From: Clarkia xantiana subsp. parviflora
Lineage: Eukaryota; Streptophyta; Magnoliopsida; Myrtales; Onagraceae
Direction: 5' to 3'
NCBI GenBank assembly: GCA_036873135.1
Contig: JAPTYO010000007.1
Location: 23,170,763 to 23,234,762, forward strand
Length of the DNA stretch: 64,000 nucleotides
Shown here piece by piece: positions 47,870-59,243 of the stretch. The number at the start of each line of letters is the position of its first letter. The first letter of the stretch is position 1. The position numbers and the translations under genes were made by a program. The notes below the pieces were generated by a model, which was not told the origin of the DNA, ran no database searches, and saw only the letters and a program-made list of their open reading frames with translations.

Positions 47870-49700
47870 GATATATTTAAATTATTGTAGTTTAAAGTTA
47901 CCAAAATAATATAAATAGAAAAAAAATATATTTATTTATTTTTTTCATAAAATAGATATAAATAGAAAAAAAATGTATAACGTGACTGATCAAATTTGAA
48001 TATCAATAGTAGTCTAAATTGGATTGTTTAGACATTTCAAATTTACTATTTATTTTAATCATTGAATCAAATTGAATATCAATAGAAAAATAATTATGTC
48101 AGTAACATTATTGAAGAAATATTATAGTTAATAGTCATAAATAGATTAAATTCAGACAAATTGTAAAAATATGGATCTATATTGTTGACATGAGATGTAT
48201 GATATATATTTATATATGTTTATTTATTTCATTTTCGCTACAAAATGTATGTTAATAAAACGTAATTCATCAATATAATACTGTTGTTGGTAACACAATA
48301 GACAATGTATATAAATTAATTTAACCGTACTAAATAAAATTTTAATTGTAACAACTAAATGAATGTAGTATAATTGCAAATTGAAACTTACAAAATAATT
48401 AGTACTAATTTTAAAAATATTGATTGAAATTGTTAAATGAAACTTACAAATTTTTTTTAGATTGAATGATAGACTTTGGAGCAATTAACTCGTAATAAGT
48501 GTACACATGACATTGTCGATTCATTAATGAGAATTATATAGACGTGGACGAATAAGATGTTTCGTTTCTGACATGTAAGTGTGTCATTCTATCACCTGTC
48601 ATAGTTCTATATAATCTATCTAAATTAGATTATATGAAAAATAATCATGCATATGTTACATTTACATACAAACACTTATAATTGTAAAATTAAAATGATG
48701 ATGATACTTTTCATATATTGCATACGACTCTCATGAAAGAAAATCTTTTTATCAAGTATTTTTATTTATCCAATTATAAGTGTGATTTTTTTAATAAATG
48801 TGAGAAAAATGTATCAAGTATAATATCAATAGAAAGTTAAGTTCCCCAAAGCTTATTTATAAATCCAAAACCCCTTATTCAATCTTAAAAACAATTTCAT
48901 TTTTTTTTTCTGTTTCATTTAACAAATAAAACTAATTTCATTTATATATTACAAATAAATTAATTTATATACTTTTTTTTTTGTAAAACCTACAACGTTA
49001 TTATAATGATGTATCGTTTGTGCTTATACATTTAAATTTTTTTAATAACAAATTTGATAAAATTAAAGAAAACATAACAATTGATATCTAGAAAATTTAA
49101 TTTTAGACTACAGTATAATAATCAATTATGCATAATTATTTTCTATTAACGTATATTTTGTGGCGAAAATTTAACATATATATATGTGTGTGTGTAATCA
49201 AATCAATCCTTATTTTTACAGTAATTTCTAATTTAGTTTAATTACTATGAAGTTACTTATAATAATTATTATATAATTTTTCTAATATATTTAATTTTGT
49301 ATTCATCTATTCGATTTTATAAAATGATTAATAAATGTAAAGCTAATGAATGATAAAATTGTAATCTTATTTATGATGCAATAATAATTAATTATATTAC
49401 ATGTGATAATATATTCTATATTTTTATTTAAATGAACTATAAAAAAAATATTGTACAACTTTGATACTAATGAGAAATAAAGGAATAAATATTATCTTAA
49501 TATGTTATTATATTTGATATTAAAATATATATATACTAATTTTTACCCAAAAACCACATTTAATATCAAACTCGATAGTTCTAATATTAAAATAAAATTA
49601 CTAAAAAAAGGTTAGAAAAACATAACATTTTATTGGTAAAAAAAATATCAACCTTTTTAGTATTTATTTGTAGTGGATTTTCATTAATAAGTAATATTAA
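47870..49700. other. AT-rich block, probably old transposon DNA
   Basis: Very low GC, no conserved frame. Motifs such as ATAATCTATCTAAATTAG and repeats of AATTATATAGA recur here and near 51830 and 52260, suggesting related element debris. Confidence 0.4.
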
Positions 49701-49710
49701 TTTATAAAAA

Positions 49711-50139
49711 ATTGGACAAAATAATGTAACGTCTTTCAACATGCAATTAGGAAGCTTGGAGGAAATATAATTGCGTATATTAGTCTACATGAAATTGACA
49801 CGTCATCGGAGAGATACTTAAGTTGACATGGACCAATAGAATAACTCTATATTGACATGTAACAGACTCATTTTGTTAATCGTCAAAATTTTATGTAACC
49901 TATTAGAATTATATTTACAAAATAAATGAACTAAATAATGTAAGGGCTTTCAGCATGCAATTAGGAAGCTTTGAGGAAATCTAATTTCTTATATTAGTCT
50001 ACATGGAATTGACATGTCATCGGAGAGATACTTAAGTTGACACGGATCAATAGAATAACTCTATATTGACATGTAACCGACCCATTTTGTTACTTGTCAA
50101 AATTTTATGTAACCTATTAGAATTATATTATACAGACTA
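49711..50139. repeat. Tandem direct repeat, unit about 214 bp
   Basis: Two copies offset by 214 bp share ATGCAATTAGGAAGCTT (49741 and 49955), CATCGGAGAGATACTTAAGT and TTTTATGTAACCTATTAGAA in order. Several substitutions separate them. No coding frame is present. Confidence 0.88.
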
Positions 50140-51040
50140 CTAATAAATTATAATATTCAATAGTTTTATTAAAGAGATTATTTCTATAGATGTGTTATGG
50201 TTTATATTATTTCTCATTCTTGAGCATAATGCAACTATAATAATAAAGCACATAACATTATATTAAACTGAATTCATTATTAATTTACCTTTTATACATG
50301 ATAATGTGAATCTCCGCCAACAACCCTAATATGTAAACATAGGATATGTCATTAACACTGAAGAATTTCAAGTAAGATTTCAGTTTGAGAGAATTTTATC
50401 AATTAAAGAGATCCCTCCAGAATTAAGAATAGAGAAATGGAAGAAATATTGTTTCGTCACAATTGAGCTGAATTGTTGTTTTCAATTTATTTTTTAAATA
50501 GATCTTTTAATGAGAAAGGAAAGAGATTTTTTGGACGATAATATATGAACATATTTTGTTTTTATATATCAGAACTCTATTTTATTATTTATTAAACATT
50601 ACAAAAATTTCAGCTAAATTAACATAGATTATTTAAAATTTCAAATTACCTCCTAATATACACAACATGCTATAATTATAACGTGGATTTATATTATGAA
50701 AATTTGAGATTTGTGGTAGATACATTATAATTAATTATAATTAATGTATACTAATTCTATAAATGTAAACTTACATGTTATGGAAATTTTAGATTGATTC
50801 ACTAATTCAAAATTAAGAGTATATATTGCACATTTAAATCCTAGCTTTATAATAAGTGTAGAAGACAAATAAATTTAGAAGAAAAAAAAAAAAACATTGT
50901 TAAGAGCATCGAATATTGGCATTTGTGTTCTCCTAATCTTGAAGTTTTCAATGACCTCTGTCACTATGGTAATGGTAGAAATAGAAGACACATTTCCACA
51001 ACCCTACCATGCTTTGACTGATATGGATATGTTCTCCATG
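50140..51040. other. AT-rich spacer
   Basis: No gene, RNA or bounded element is seen. Confidence 0.4.
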
Positions 51041-51205
51041 CATCCGATGTTAAATTCCCTCATGTTAGAGCGATAAGCAGAGCCGGAGATTACATGTGTG
51101 CGACTTTTGGAGATGAGATCGAGAAGATATACCATCGAAGGAGAGCATTTTACACTGTTGAAGGTTATGTGACAGTTGGCAAAAAAACATCGGTCATTGT
51201 GATAT
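51041..51205 (+). other. Short coding-like island of unknown origin
   Basis: On the plus strand, one frame from about 51024 reads YVLHASDVKFPHVRAISRAG and then DYMCATFGDEIEKIYHRRRA without a stop before running into a TA repeat at 51203. Base composition is clearly less AT-biased than the flanks. I recognise no family and see no start or splice site with confidence. It could be a gene fragment carried by a transposon. Confidence 0.25.
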
Positions 51206-51401
51206 ATATATATATATATATAAAGCAAACAATATACTAACATATTTAGTATATACATATATGTATGTATTATACTGTTTAAATTTATATATATATATTA
51301 CAACATATTTATTTTTTCTATTAATTTTTTTTGCAATCATTTTTATTAACTAACTTAATATCGTTTAATCTTTTTGTTTGTTTTATATATTTTATTTTAT
51401 T

Positions 51402-52279
51402 TTATTTCTAGAATATTCACATAACTATTTTATATTTATTCGCTAATTATATCAACTTAAAAATATATTCACTATAGTTTATTAACTGTCATATTTTTTT
51501 TATAATATTATTTTGTTGAAATTAATTAATTTTCTTTTCTTTTATAGAATTTCTGCAAAATAATTAATTTGTAAGGGTTCAAAACTTGCATTTTTATATT
51601 TTCTGGAGTTTAAACTGTAATTTTGTAAACTTGAAAACGAAACGGTTTCTGAAATGAAATGTGGTGCTTTGCTTAACATCTAGAGTTCCGTGTGTAAGTA
51701 ATATGATGATGTAATATACAAAATTTGACATTGACCAATTAATTAGCATGATTTTAACACATAGGAGAGAGAAACTTGTGCAAAAATCTTATTTGTCAAT
51801 ATGTTAGAAGATTTTTCAGAATTATATAGATATATAGATTTTATTTCTAGAATATTCACATAACTATTTTATATTTATTCGCTATTTATATCAACTTAAA
51901 AATATATTCACTATAGTTTATTAACTGTCATATTTTTTTTATAATATTATTTTGTTGAAATTAATTAATTTTCTTTTCTTTTATAGAATTTCTGCAAAAT
52001 AATTAATTTGTAAGGGTTCAAAACTTGCATTTTTATATTTTCTGGAGTTTAAACTGTAATTTTGTAAACTTGAAAACGAAACGGTTTCTGAAATGAAATG
52101 TGGTGCTTTGCTTAACATCTAGAGTTCCATGTGTAAGTAATATGATGATGTAATATACAAAATTTGACATTGACCAATTAATTAGCATGATTTTAACACA
52201 TAGGAGAGAGAAACTTGTGCAAAAATCTTATTTGTCAATATGTTAGAAGATTTTTCAGAATTATATAGATACATAGATT
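51402..52279. repeat. Near-identical 439-bp tandem duplication
   Basis: Copies at 51402-51840 and 51841-52279 are offset by exactly 439 bp. I see only about three differences (GCTAATTAT/GCTATTTAT, TTCCGTG/TTCCATG, GATATATAG/GATACATAG). Such identity means a recent duplication, or an assembly artefact. No coding frame is present. Confidence 0.93.
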
Positions 52280-52510
52280 GTTAAGATTTATCTAATGCAT
52301 ATATTCGTTCATAGAGAGCTGTTTAAAAGTTCATTGGTATGTTCCGATTCAGTTATAGTCCCTCTGGATGTAATTTCAAATAACTTTTTTTTAATGTTAT
52401 ATTTCGGAATTGCTACATTTTCCATGTTAATTAATATAGAAAGCATCTACACCATAATTCAAATTCCAACTTCCCTAAATTCCGGTAATAATTACATAGT
52501 ATTATTATTA

Positions 52511-53042
52511 GGGTTAATAACTAAAAAACTGTCCAAGGTTTACCCTATGTTAAAATTAGGTGTCTGAAGTTTGAAATGTTAAAATGGACTGTCCCAAGTT
52601 TCATTTTTGTTGAAATTTGGTGTCTCTGTGTGTCTTTTCATCTTCGTTCAATCATTTTCATCAACCCACCAACCCACTCATAATCCATCACTCTTTACTT
52701 TTCACAAAATCGTCAAATTTCACCTAAAAATTGAACATTAAAAAAAAAATTCTAGAAGAGTGGTGTGGAGCCATTTTCCAATGAAAATAGAGCGAGATTT
52801 ACTTGCCCGGATGTGACCAACTTTTAATGTGACGGTCCCGGCAAGATGACGAGAAGGGAGTGTGTATGAGAGCTCGAATTTGACAGACGGTTTCGTCGGA
52901 ATTGACTTCTTTAAAGTAATCACACCGAGACACCAAATTTCAACAAAAATGAAACTTGGGACAGTCCATTTTAACATTTCAAACTTCAGACACCTAATTT
53001 TAAGATAGAGTAAACATTTGACAGTTTTTTAGTTATTAACCC
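52511..53042. mobile_element. Mutator-like hairpin element, 532 bp, with exact 9-bp target duplication
   Basis: The ends are GGGTTAATAACTAAAAAACT and, reversed, GGGTTAATAACTAAAAAACT, with arms of about 120 bp (GTCTGAAGTTTGAAATGTTA, TGGACTGTCCCAAGTTTCAT). TTATTATTA flanks both ends (52502-52510, 53043-53051). The family matches 46143-46724, but the core here (52630-52920) is different and lacks the GGTGG minisatellite. Confidence 0.92.
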
Positions 53043-53299
53043 TTATTATTATGAGGTTTTTCTTGCCATTACCAACAATGTCTTTCGACTCTTTTCCTGT
53101 CTCCCTAATCATCACACAGATATCTTGTGCCACAAGAAATCTGTGTCCTAACTCCAATTATATATATATATTTTTTTTCATGGTGTCCTATATTTGCTCC
53201 ACATAAAAATATTTTATACTCATGCTAGAATCAACCTCAACCTGTAGGACGTAAGACACACCATGATTTTTTTTTTCATCTCAAAATTATACGTATATT

Positions 53300-53690
53300 G
53301 AACTCGAAACTAGAAGTGTAATCTAGCCGAATTAAATAGCTAACAAACTCGACTCGGCTCATTTACTTGAACTCGAACTCGTCTGAGCTTAAATTTTCAA
53401 GCTCAAGCTCGACTATGTGACATAATCGACAAATTCGAGCATGATTCGACAAATTCGAGCATGATTCGCCTAGTTATATTATAAATGATGCACTTTAGCT
53501 CGAAGTCGATCCGAATTGAATATATATATATATATAATGTAAAGTTTGAATAAACTCGAGCTAGACTAGAATATGATTTTAGCAATAAAAAATCTCTCGC
53601 GAGTCTGTTGAATCGAATATAAATGAACTCATAATCGACTCGGTATCAGAAAAATTTAACGAGTCAAATTTAAATATTGATCGAACCGAT
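53300..53690. repeat. GCTCGA-rich dispersed repeat
   Basis: Repeated CTCGAACTCG, GCTCAAGCTCGA and a tandem ACAAATTCGAGCATGATTCG (53429 and 53447). Similar pieces lie near 11980 and 19150. Ends are not clear. Confidence 0.5.
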
Positions 53691-53834
53691 GTAAAATAGC
53701 TACACCATATTACATTGTTAGAGTTATTATCATTCAACTTTCAAGCAAGAGCTTTACGTAATTTTGCAACGGACTATACGCCTTACCGCGGTTCGAAAAA
53801 ATGGAGAAAATAGAAATTAATCCACCACACTGAC

Positions 53835-54848
53835 TCATATCTCGAGATTGATAGGACGGACATTCCTCGATCCTCGCCCACTGGAGAACGAAAACAGCGA
53901 TCTCCTAACCCCGCCGCTGCACGATCCTTCACTGAAATCGCTCCGATCCCGATTCTTCCCCACAGCCGCTTGAACCGTCAGATAAAGCCGTTTGTCTGCC
54001 GCGGAGTCTAGCGAGAAAGATCGCCGGAGCGGCTGCACCGCCAACTCATCGTCGTGGTCTCTCAAATCGATGCACTCGTCTCCCATGCTCCCCACCTGGC
54101 CGCGTCTCTTCTCCGGTTGTGTATGCTCCGGCGTTACTGTCCCGTTCTCCGGCCGCATCAGTTCGATCACCACGAAATCTTCGTCGCCTCCGAAGAAGCT
54201 TCCGGAAAAAGCTTCTGTGTCCCGAGGAGACGAGCTGGGCGCGCGGATTTCGCCATTGCTAGGGTTCCGAGCGTCGGTGGAAATGGCGGTTCTGCAGAGA
54301 GGGCAATTGAGATTGCTGCGAAGCCAGAGATCGATACAATCGAGGTGGAACGAGTGGGTGCAGTTTGGGAGAAACCGCAGTAGATCCTGGTCGTGGAATT
54401 CGTTTAAACAGACCGCGCAGCCGCCGCTTCCCGGCCCGGACTCGGCCGATCTGAAACGGAAAGTTGGGATTCCGCGAATGGCGGAGCAGTCGAGGCCGTG
54501 TGTCAGGCTCCACGTTGCAGGTGACAAGGCGATGAAGGAGTCTGAATCGTCGTCGTTTTCAAATAGGGTTTGGGTTCGGCATTTGGACAGGATGACGCGG
54601 TAGGTGATGAAGAAGACAGCTGTCGTGACGGCAATGGTGGCTGAGATGATGAGGATTGAGGAAGCTGAGAAAGGCGACTCCATAACTGGAACTGGAAGTG
54701 GAGCAGAGTTGCTTCTGCAGAGCAGGGGAGAAGAAAGGAGGGTGAGCAGGAACAAGACGATGATTGCTGTTCGGACATGGGAGTGCAGTGGGTCCCTCCA
54801 CCCATCCATGCTCTGCCATTGCCATCCTTGCATCAATACCTTGTACAT
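53835..54848 (-). CDS. ATL-family RING-H2 E3 ubiquitin ligase
   Basis: An intronless gene of up to 337 aa, as is usual for ATL genes. A hydrophobic segment near the N-terminus (TAIIVLFLLTLLSSPLLC) and a second one (ASSILIISATIAVTTAVFFI) are a signal or membrane anchor and a membrane helix. Then comes the GLD-type motif (HGLDCSAIRGIPTF) and a RING-H2 domain with the ATL spacing C-x2-C-x15-C-x1-H-x2-H-x2-C-x10-C-x2-C (CAVCLNEF ... CTHSFHLDC ... CPLC). The C-terminal half is polar with Arg/Ser-rich stretches (PLRRSFSLDSAADKRLYLTV). The frame opens at ATG 54848, but ATG 54809 (MDGWRDPLHS) has a better context and fits the TATA box position, so it may be the real start. E2 partner and target are unknown. 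Confidence 0.93.
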   Translation of the reverse strand: MYKVLMQGWQWQSMDGWRDPLHSHVRTAIIVLFLLTLLSSPLLCRSNSAPLPVPVMESPFSASSILIISATIAVTTAVFFITYRVILSKCRTQTLFENDDDSDSFIALSPATWSLTHGLDCSAIRGIPTFRFRSAESGPGSGGCAVCLNEFHDQDLLRFLPNCTHSFHLDCIDLWLRSNLNCPLCRTAISTDARNPSNGEIRAPSSSPRDTEAFSGSFFGGDEDFVVIELMRPENGTVTPEHTQPEKRRGQVGSMGDECIDLRDHDDELAVQPLRRSFSLDSAADKRLYLTVQAAVGKNRDRSDFSEGSCSGGVRRSLFSFSSGRGSRNVRPINLEI

Positions 54849-54877
54849 CAAGCTATATCAATAAGGCGATTCTTGAG

Positions 54878-54888
54878 TATATATATGT
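54878..54888 (-). promoter_or_regulatory. TATA box of the ATL gene
   Basis: A TATATATAT run about 30-40 bp upstream of the open frame. Transcription from about 54850 would leave almost no leader for ATG 54848 but about 40 nt for ATG 54809. Confidence 0.5.
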
Positions 54889-55320
54889 TTACTTGCACTC
54901 CACGGAACTACTGCCAGTTAAGTTGTTCATAGGTTACCAAATTAGCTCTGAAGTTCTAAAAGTGTTCCAATCGAGCCCAACCACAAATACTTTGATGCGT
55001 ATCCCAACCCAGACCATGACGCTAGTTGGGGATCAATTCAAGTCCCATACTGTGGTTCATTACTTCATACATAGACTCTGCGTCACATACAATAACCACC
55101 CAAAATACCAAACAATACACAATTTAAGTTGCAAGGTCCATTCAATGAAGAAATATGACAGATAGATTTCAATAGTGCTGAAGTTCGAAGCAGAATCACA
55201 TTAAGAACAAAACTCTCCTCTTAAAGCTACCAGAAAACGGTTACAGCCCAAAAACTACATTCATCTGTCCTTAGATCGAGACTTCAAGAAAGACATATAA
55301 TAGTCTCCAACAGTAATAAC

Positions 55321-56229
<909 letters not shown>

Positions 56230-56620
56230 GATTTCAGATTCAGCGACAGTCTACGTGCTGATAATTTCAATAATAAGTTAAAAATATAAGGCAATGAGCT
56301 TCAGCAGCGAATCAACGTATCCTAACTACTCAATGATACACTTTCTTCAGCATAAATGCTCCAAACAAACATAAACTGGTTACAAACATCTAACAAATTC
56401 GAAATCAAGTTTGGAGCAACAAACATCAAGAAGAACTGGGGAAACAATCAGCAGCAGAACGTTACTAACAATCTACTACTATGAGAAAGGAAGAACCAAG
56501 CAATAGAGATTGTTAGAGTAGACGATAGATAGCGTCGACAGTACCTGCTGCTCTCGTCAAGCAAGGGACTCTTCTCCGGCGTAGAGGGATTGAAGAATGG
56601 AAAAAGCGTGGAACGAAGGA

Positions 56621-56744
56621 TTATATATGGTTCAGAATTTAGGGTTTTCACTGTGGACAGAGAAAATAGACGAGTTTAGAGTTATTGGGCCGGTCCGGCC
56701 CAGTTCTGATCGAATTGTATAAGTGGGCTATGACTCATTGGGCC
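56621..56744. promoter_or_regulatory. Ribosomal-protein-type promoter: TATA box, telo-box and site II motifs
   Basis: On the minus strand CCATATATAA at 56621-56630 is a TATA box, and AAACCCTAA at 56639-56647 is a telo-box. TGGGCC/TGGGCT (site II) copies occur at 56686-56691, 56697-56702 (inverted), 56724-56729 and 56739-56744. Telo-box plus site II is the known combination in plant ribosomal protein promoters, bound by TCP factors and telo-box binders. The interval also lies 5' of the divergent PPR gene. Confidence 0.75.
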
Positions 56745-56966
56745 GCAGAAATCATATCAGGTTCTGGTACTCGCCGTCCTCTGATCGGATGGGGCAGATG
56801 ACGGCGGTAATGGTGATGTTGAAAGTTGAATGATTGTGGAAGGCGGAAGCACAGAAGAAGTTGTTCCCTCTTCTCCTATTCAAAATACGGAAGTTTTTTT
56901 TTTCTCTGTTACTTTTCTATCAGGGTTTTGTGATTGGGAGGATGTAGATGGAGGTGGACAGTTGAA

Positions 56967-58880
56967 ATGGTGAATTGGATTGAACATAAGAAGAGAATCT
57001 GGAGTCTTTGTTGTGAATCAGTAGCTCAAACTGCCGCCATGTCTAAATGCGCTCGAGCTGCTGTGTCAAAAGGAAAGCTTTCCTTCTCATTTAAATCCGA
57101 AAACAGAATCTCCGACGATGTCAAAGCTCCACAGATTAAGCCATCCCCACTCTCTTCTCTGTTCTGCACGCGAGCTAAATCCCCTTCTCACGATCAGTTT
57201 CGGCATGAACGTTTCCTCAGAGACAAGCTCCGTTCCGGGGTAACTGTGGACGAAGCACGCGGATTATTCAGTGAGATGATTGGTATGCGACCGCCTCCTT
57301 CAATTTCATCATTCAATTTACTGTTTGCTGAAGTTGCAAAGAACAGGCATTATTCCAGTGTAATCTCATTCTGTGGAAAGCTAACTTCTTTAGGGTTAAA
57401 ATTGGATTTCATTGGGTTAAACATCTTGTTGAATTGCTTTTGCTGTTCGGGTCGTGTCAGTGATGGGTTTGTGGTTCTTGGTGCTGTTTTTAGGAGAGGT
57501 TATATTGCCAATAATGTAACTTTTACATCTTTGATCAAGGGATTATGCCGTGTAGAAAGAATGAATGAGGCGGTCAGATTGTTACAGAAGATGGTTTGGT
57601 TGGGATGCAAGCCTAATGTTGTTACATACGGAACTCTGATCAGTGGATTGTGCAGGACGGGGAATACGAACTTAGCTCTTAATTTATACGAGGAAATGGT
57701 CAGCAATGGAGCAAAGAACGGCTTTGTTAGGCCGAATATAATATGCTTCTCTGCTATGATTGATGGTCTTTGTAAAGATGGATTGATAGATAAGGCGAAA
57801 GAGGTTTTCTTGGAAATGAAGGCTCGAAAGATTTCTCCTGATGTAGTTCTTTATTCCTCGATGATAGATGGTTTTTATAAGAGTGGGAGACGGGAGGAGG
57901 GCAAGGCTTTATTTAACAAGATGGAAGAGCGAGGAGTTGCTCCCAATTTGATTACATACAATACCTTTATCGATGATCTATTCAAGGAAGGTAAATTAAA
58001 AGAAGCTGAGAAATTGCTCGAGTTGATGAATCAAAGAGGCATAAATATTGATCTCGTAACGTACAACACGATGATGGATGGGTTTTGTTTAACAGGTCAA
58101 ATCGATAAGGCAAAGGAACTACTTACTTGTATGATCAACAAAGGGTTTGAACTCAATGCCATTTGCTACAATACATTGATTAATGGGTACTTTAAAAGTG
58201 GAAAGATCAGAGAAGCTCTACAAATGTATAGAAGAATGATTGATGAGGGAGTCGATCCAACCGTCATTACATTTAACATTTTGCTGACAAGTCTTTTCCA
58301 AGAAGGTTTCCTTAACGATGCTAAGGAATTGTTCGAGGAGATGAAGCATCGTGGTCTAACACCAAACTTAACAACCTACAACATCCTCGTTGATGGACTT
58401 TGCAAGAACAATCGGGTTGTAGAAGCAATGGATGTATTTTCTCAAGCACTGAATTCGAACATTAAGCTCGGCGTAGAGATCTTTAATTGCCTTATGGATG
58501 GATTGTGTAAAGTCGGGGACATTGAAGCAGCATGGAAGCTTTTCCACCATTTGCCTGCCCGAGGCATTACACCTTCAGTTGTAACATACACGGTCATGAT
58601 CCATGGCCTCTGCAAAAACGACCGAGTAGAAGAGGCGAATAAATTGTTTTCTGAAATGGAATCGAAAGGTTGCTCCCCTAATGTGGTGACATATAATACA
58701 TTGATGACCGGGTTCTTGCGGAACAATGAGTTGCAGAAAGTAGTTCAACTTCTTCAGAAAATGGCAGAAAGAAAGATATCAATAAATGCAGCAACTGCAT
58801 CTATAGTAGTTGAGTTGCTATCAGGGGATGAAAATTATCAGAAGTACATCCATTTACTCCCTTCATTTCCCATGCAGTAG
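56967..58880 (+). CDS. P-class pentatricopeptide repeat protein, restorer-of-fertility-like (RFL)
   Basis: An intronless gene of 637 aa from the ATG at 56967; the frame further upstream opens only with TTG. An internal ATG at 57039 (MSKCARAAVSKGKLSFSF) gives a more classical mitochondrial presequence and may be used instead. From about residue 90 on there are some 14 P-type PPR motifs of 35 residues, each binding one RNA base (e.g. VTFTSLIKGLCR, NVVTYGTLISGLCR, LVTYNTMMDGFC, NVVTYNTLMTGF). The GLCK/GLCR phrase, the five extra residues in the fourth motif (NGFVRPN) and the short C-terminus fit the RF-like subclade, which processes mitochondrial RNAs and includes restorers of male fertility. 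No editing domain. Target RNA unknown. Its middle and end were copied in the tandem duplication to the right. Confidence 0.94.
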   Translation: MVNWIEHKKRIWSLCCESVAQTAAMSKCARAAVSKGKLSFSFKSENRISDDVKAPQIKPSPLSSLFCTRAKSPSHDQFRHERFLRDKLRSGVTVDEARGLFSEMIGMRPPPSISSFNLLFAEVAKNRHYSSVISFCGKLTSLGLKLDFIGLNILLNCFCCSGRVSDGFVVLGAVFRRGYIANNVTFTSLIKGLCRVERMNEAVRLLQKMVWLGCKPNVVTYGTLISGLCRTGNTNLALNLYEEMVSNGAKNGFVRPNIICFSAMIDGLCKDGLIDKAKEVFLEMKARKISPDVVLYSSMIDGFYKSGRREEGKALFNKMEERGVAPNLITYNTFIDDLFKEGKLKEAEKLLELMNQRGINIDLVTYNTMMDGFCLTGQIDKAKELLTCMINKGFELNAICYNTLINGYFKSGKIREALQMYRRMIDEGVDPTVITFNILLTSLFQEGFLNDAKELFEEMKHRGLTPNLTTYNILVDGLCKNNRVVEAMDVFSQALNSNIKLGVEIFNCLMDGLCKVGDIEAAWKLFHHLPARGITPSVVTYTVMIHGLCKNDRVEEANKLFSEMESKGCSPNVVTYNTLMTGFLRNNELQKVVQLLQKMAERKISINAATASIVVELLSGDENYQKYIHLLPSFPMQ

Positions 58881-59085
58881 GAAAATTGTGGGTTCAACAT
58901 GCTTTGGAAAATGCCTTCTTGGCCAGACTATCACACAGGGCTAAAATGTCATTTTACCAAATTCCCAAGTTGTTGCTATTTTGTTTTCAGGTTTGTTGAT
59001 GAAGGAAATATCTGAGGCTTATGTTGTAGCAGTAGTCTTGTTTTGTGATCACAGGACAGGTGGATGAATATGGTTGGTTAGAGAT

Positions 59086-59093
59086 GGATAAGG
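59086..59093 (+). promoter_or_regulatory. I-box (GGATAAGG) upstream of psbW copy 1
   Basis: A GATAAGG I-box, typical of light-regulated photosynthesis genes, about 150 bp upstream of the ATG. It is conserved in copy 2 at 61299-61306. Function is inferred. Confidence 0.4.
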
Positions 59094-59243
59094 AGATATC
59101 AGACATTCAAAATCTCAGCAAGGATTGTGGACCATGAATATCTGCCACAAATGAAGTGAGATTGCTAAAGAGCTGTAAAGCCAACCAACTGACTCCACTA
59201 TCTCACTAGACCAATACCAAAACTAAGGCATTTCCAACCAACA

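Noticed and set aside
51402..52279. CRISPR-like array
   Set aside because: Only two long adjacent copies without spacers; this is a simple tandem duplication in a plant nuclear genome.
47830..52280. A single full-length Helitron
   Set aside because: A GC hairpin and repeated TATAGAT-like motifs are present, but I could not place a TC start and a CTRR end with the right hairpin, nor any Rep/helicase remnant.
53992..54603. 203-codon plus-strand frame
   Set aside because: It is antisense to the ATL RING-H2 coding exon; the RING domain is on the minus strand.
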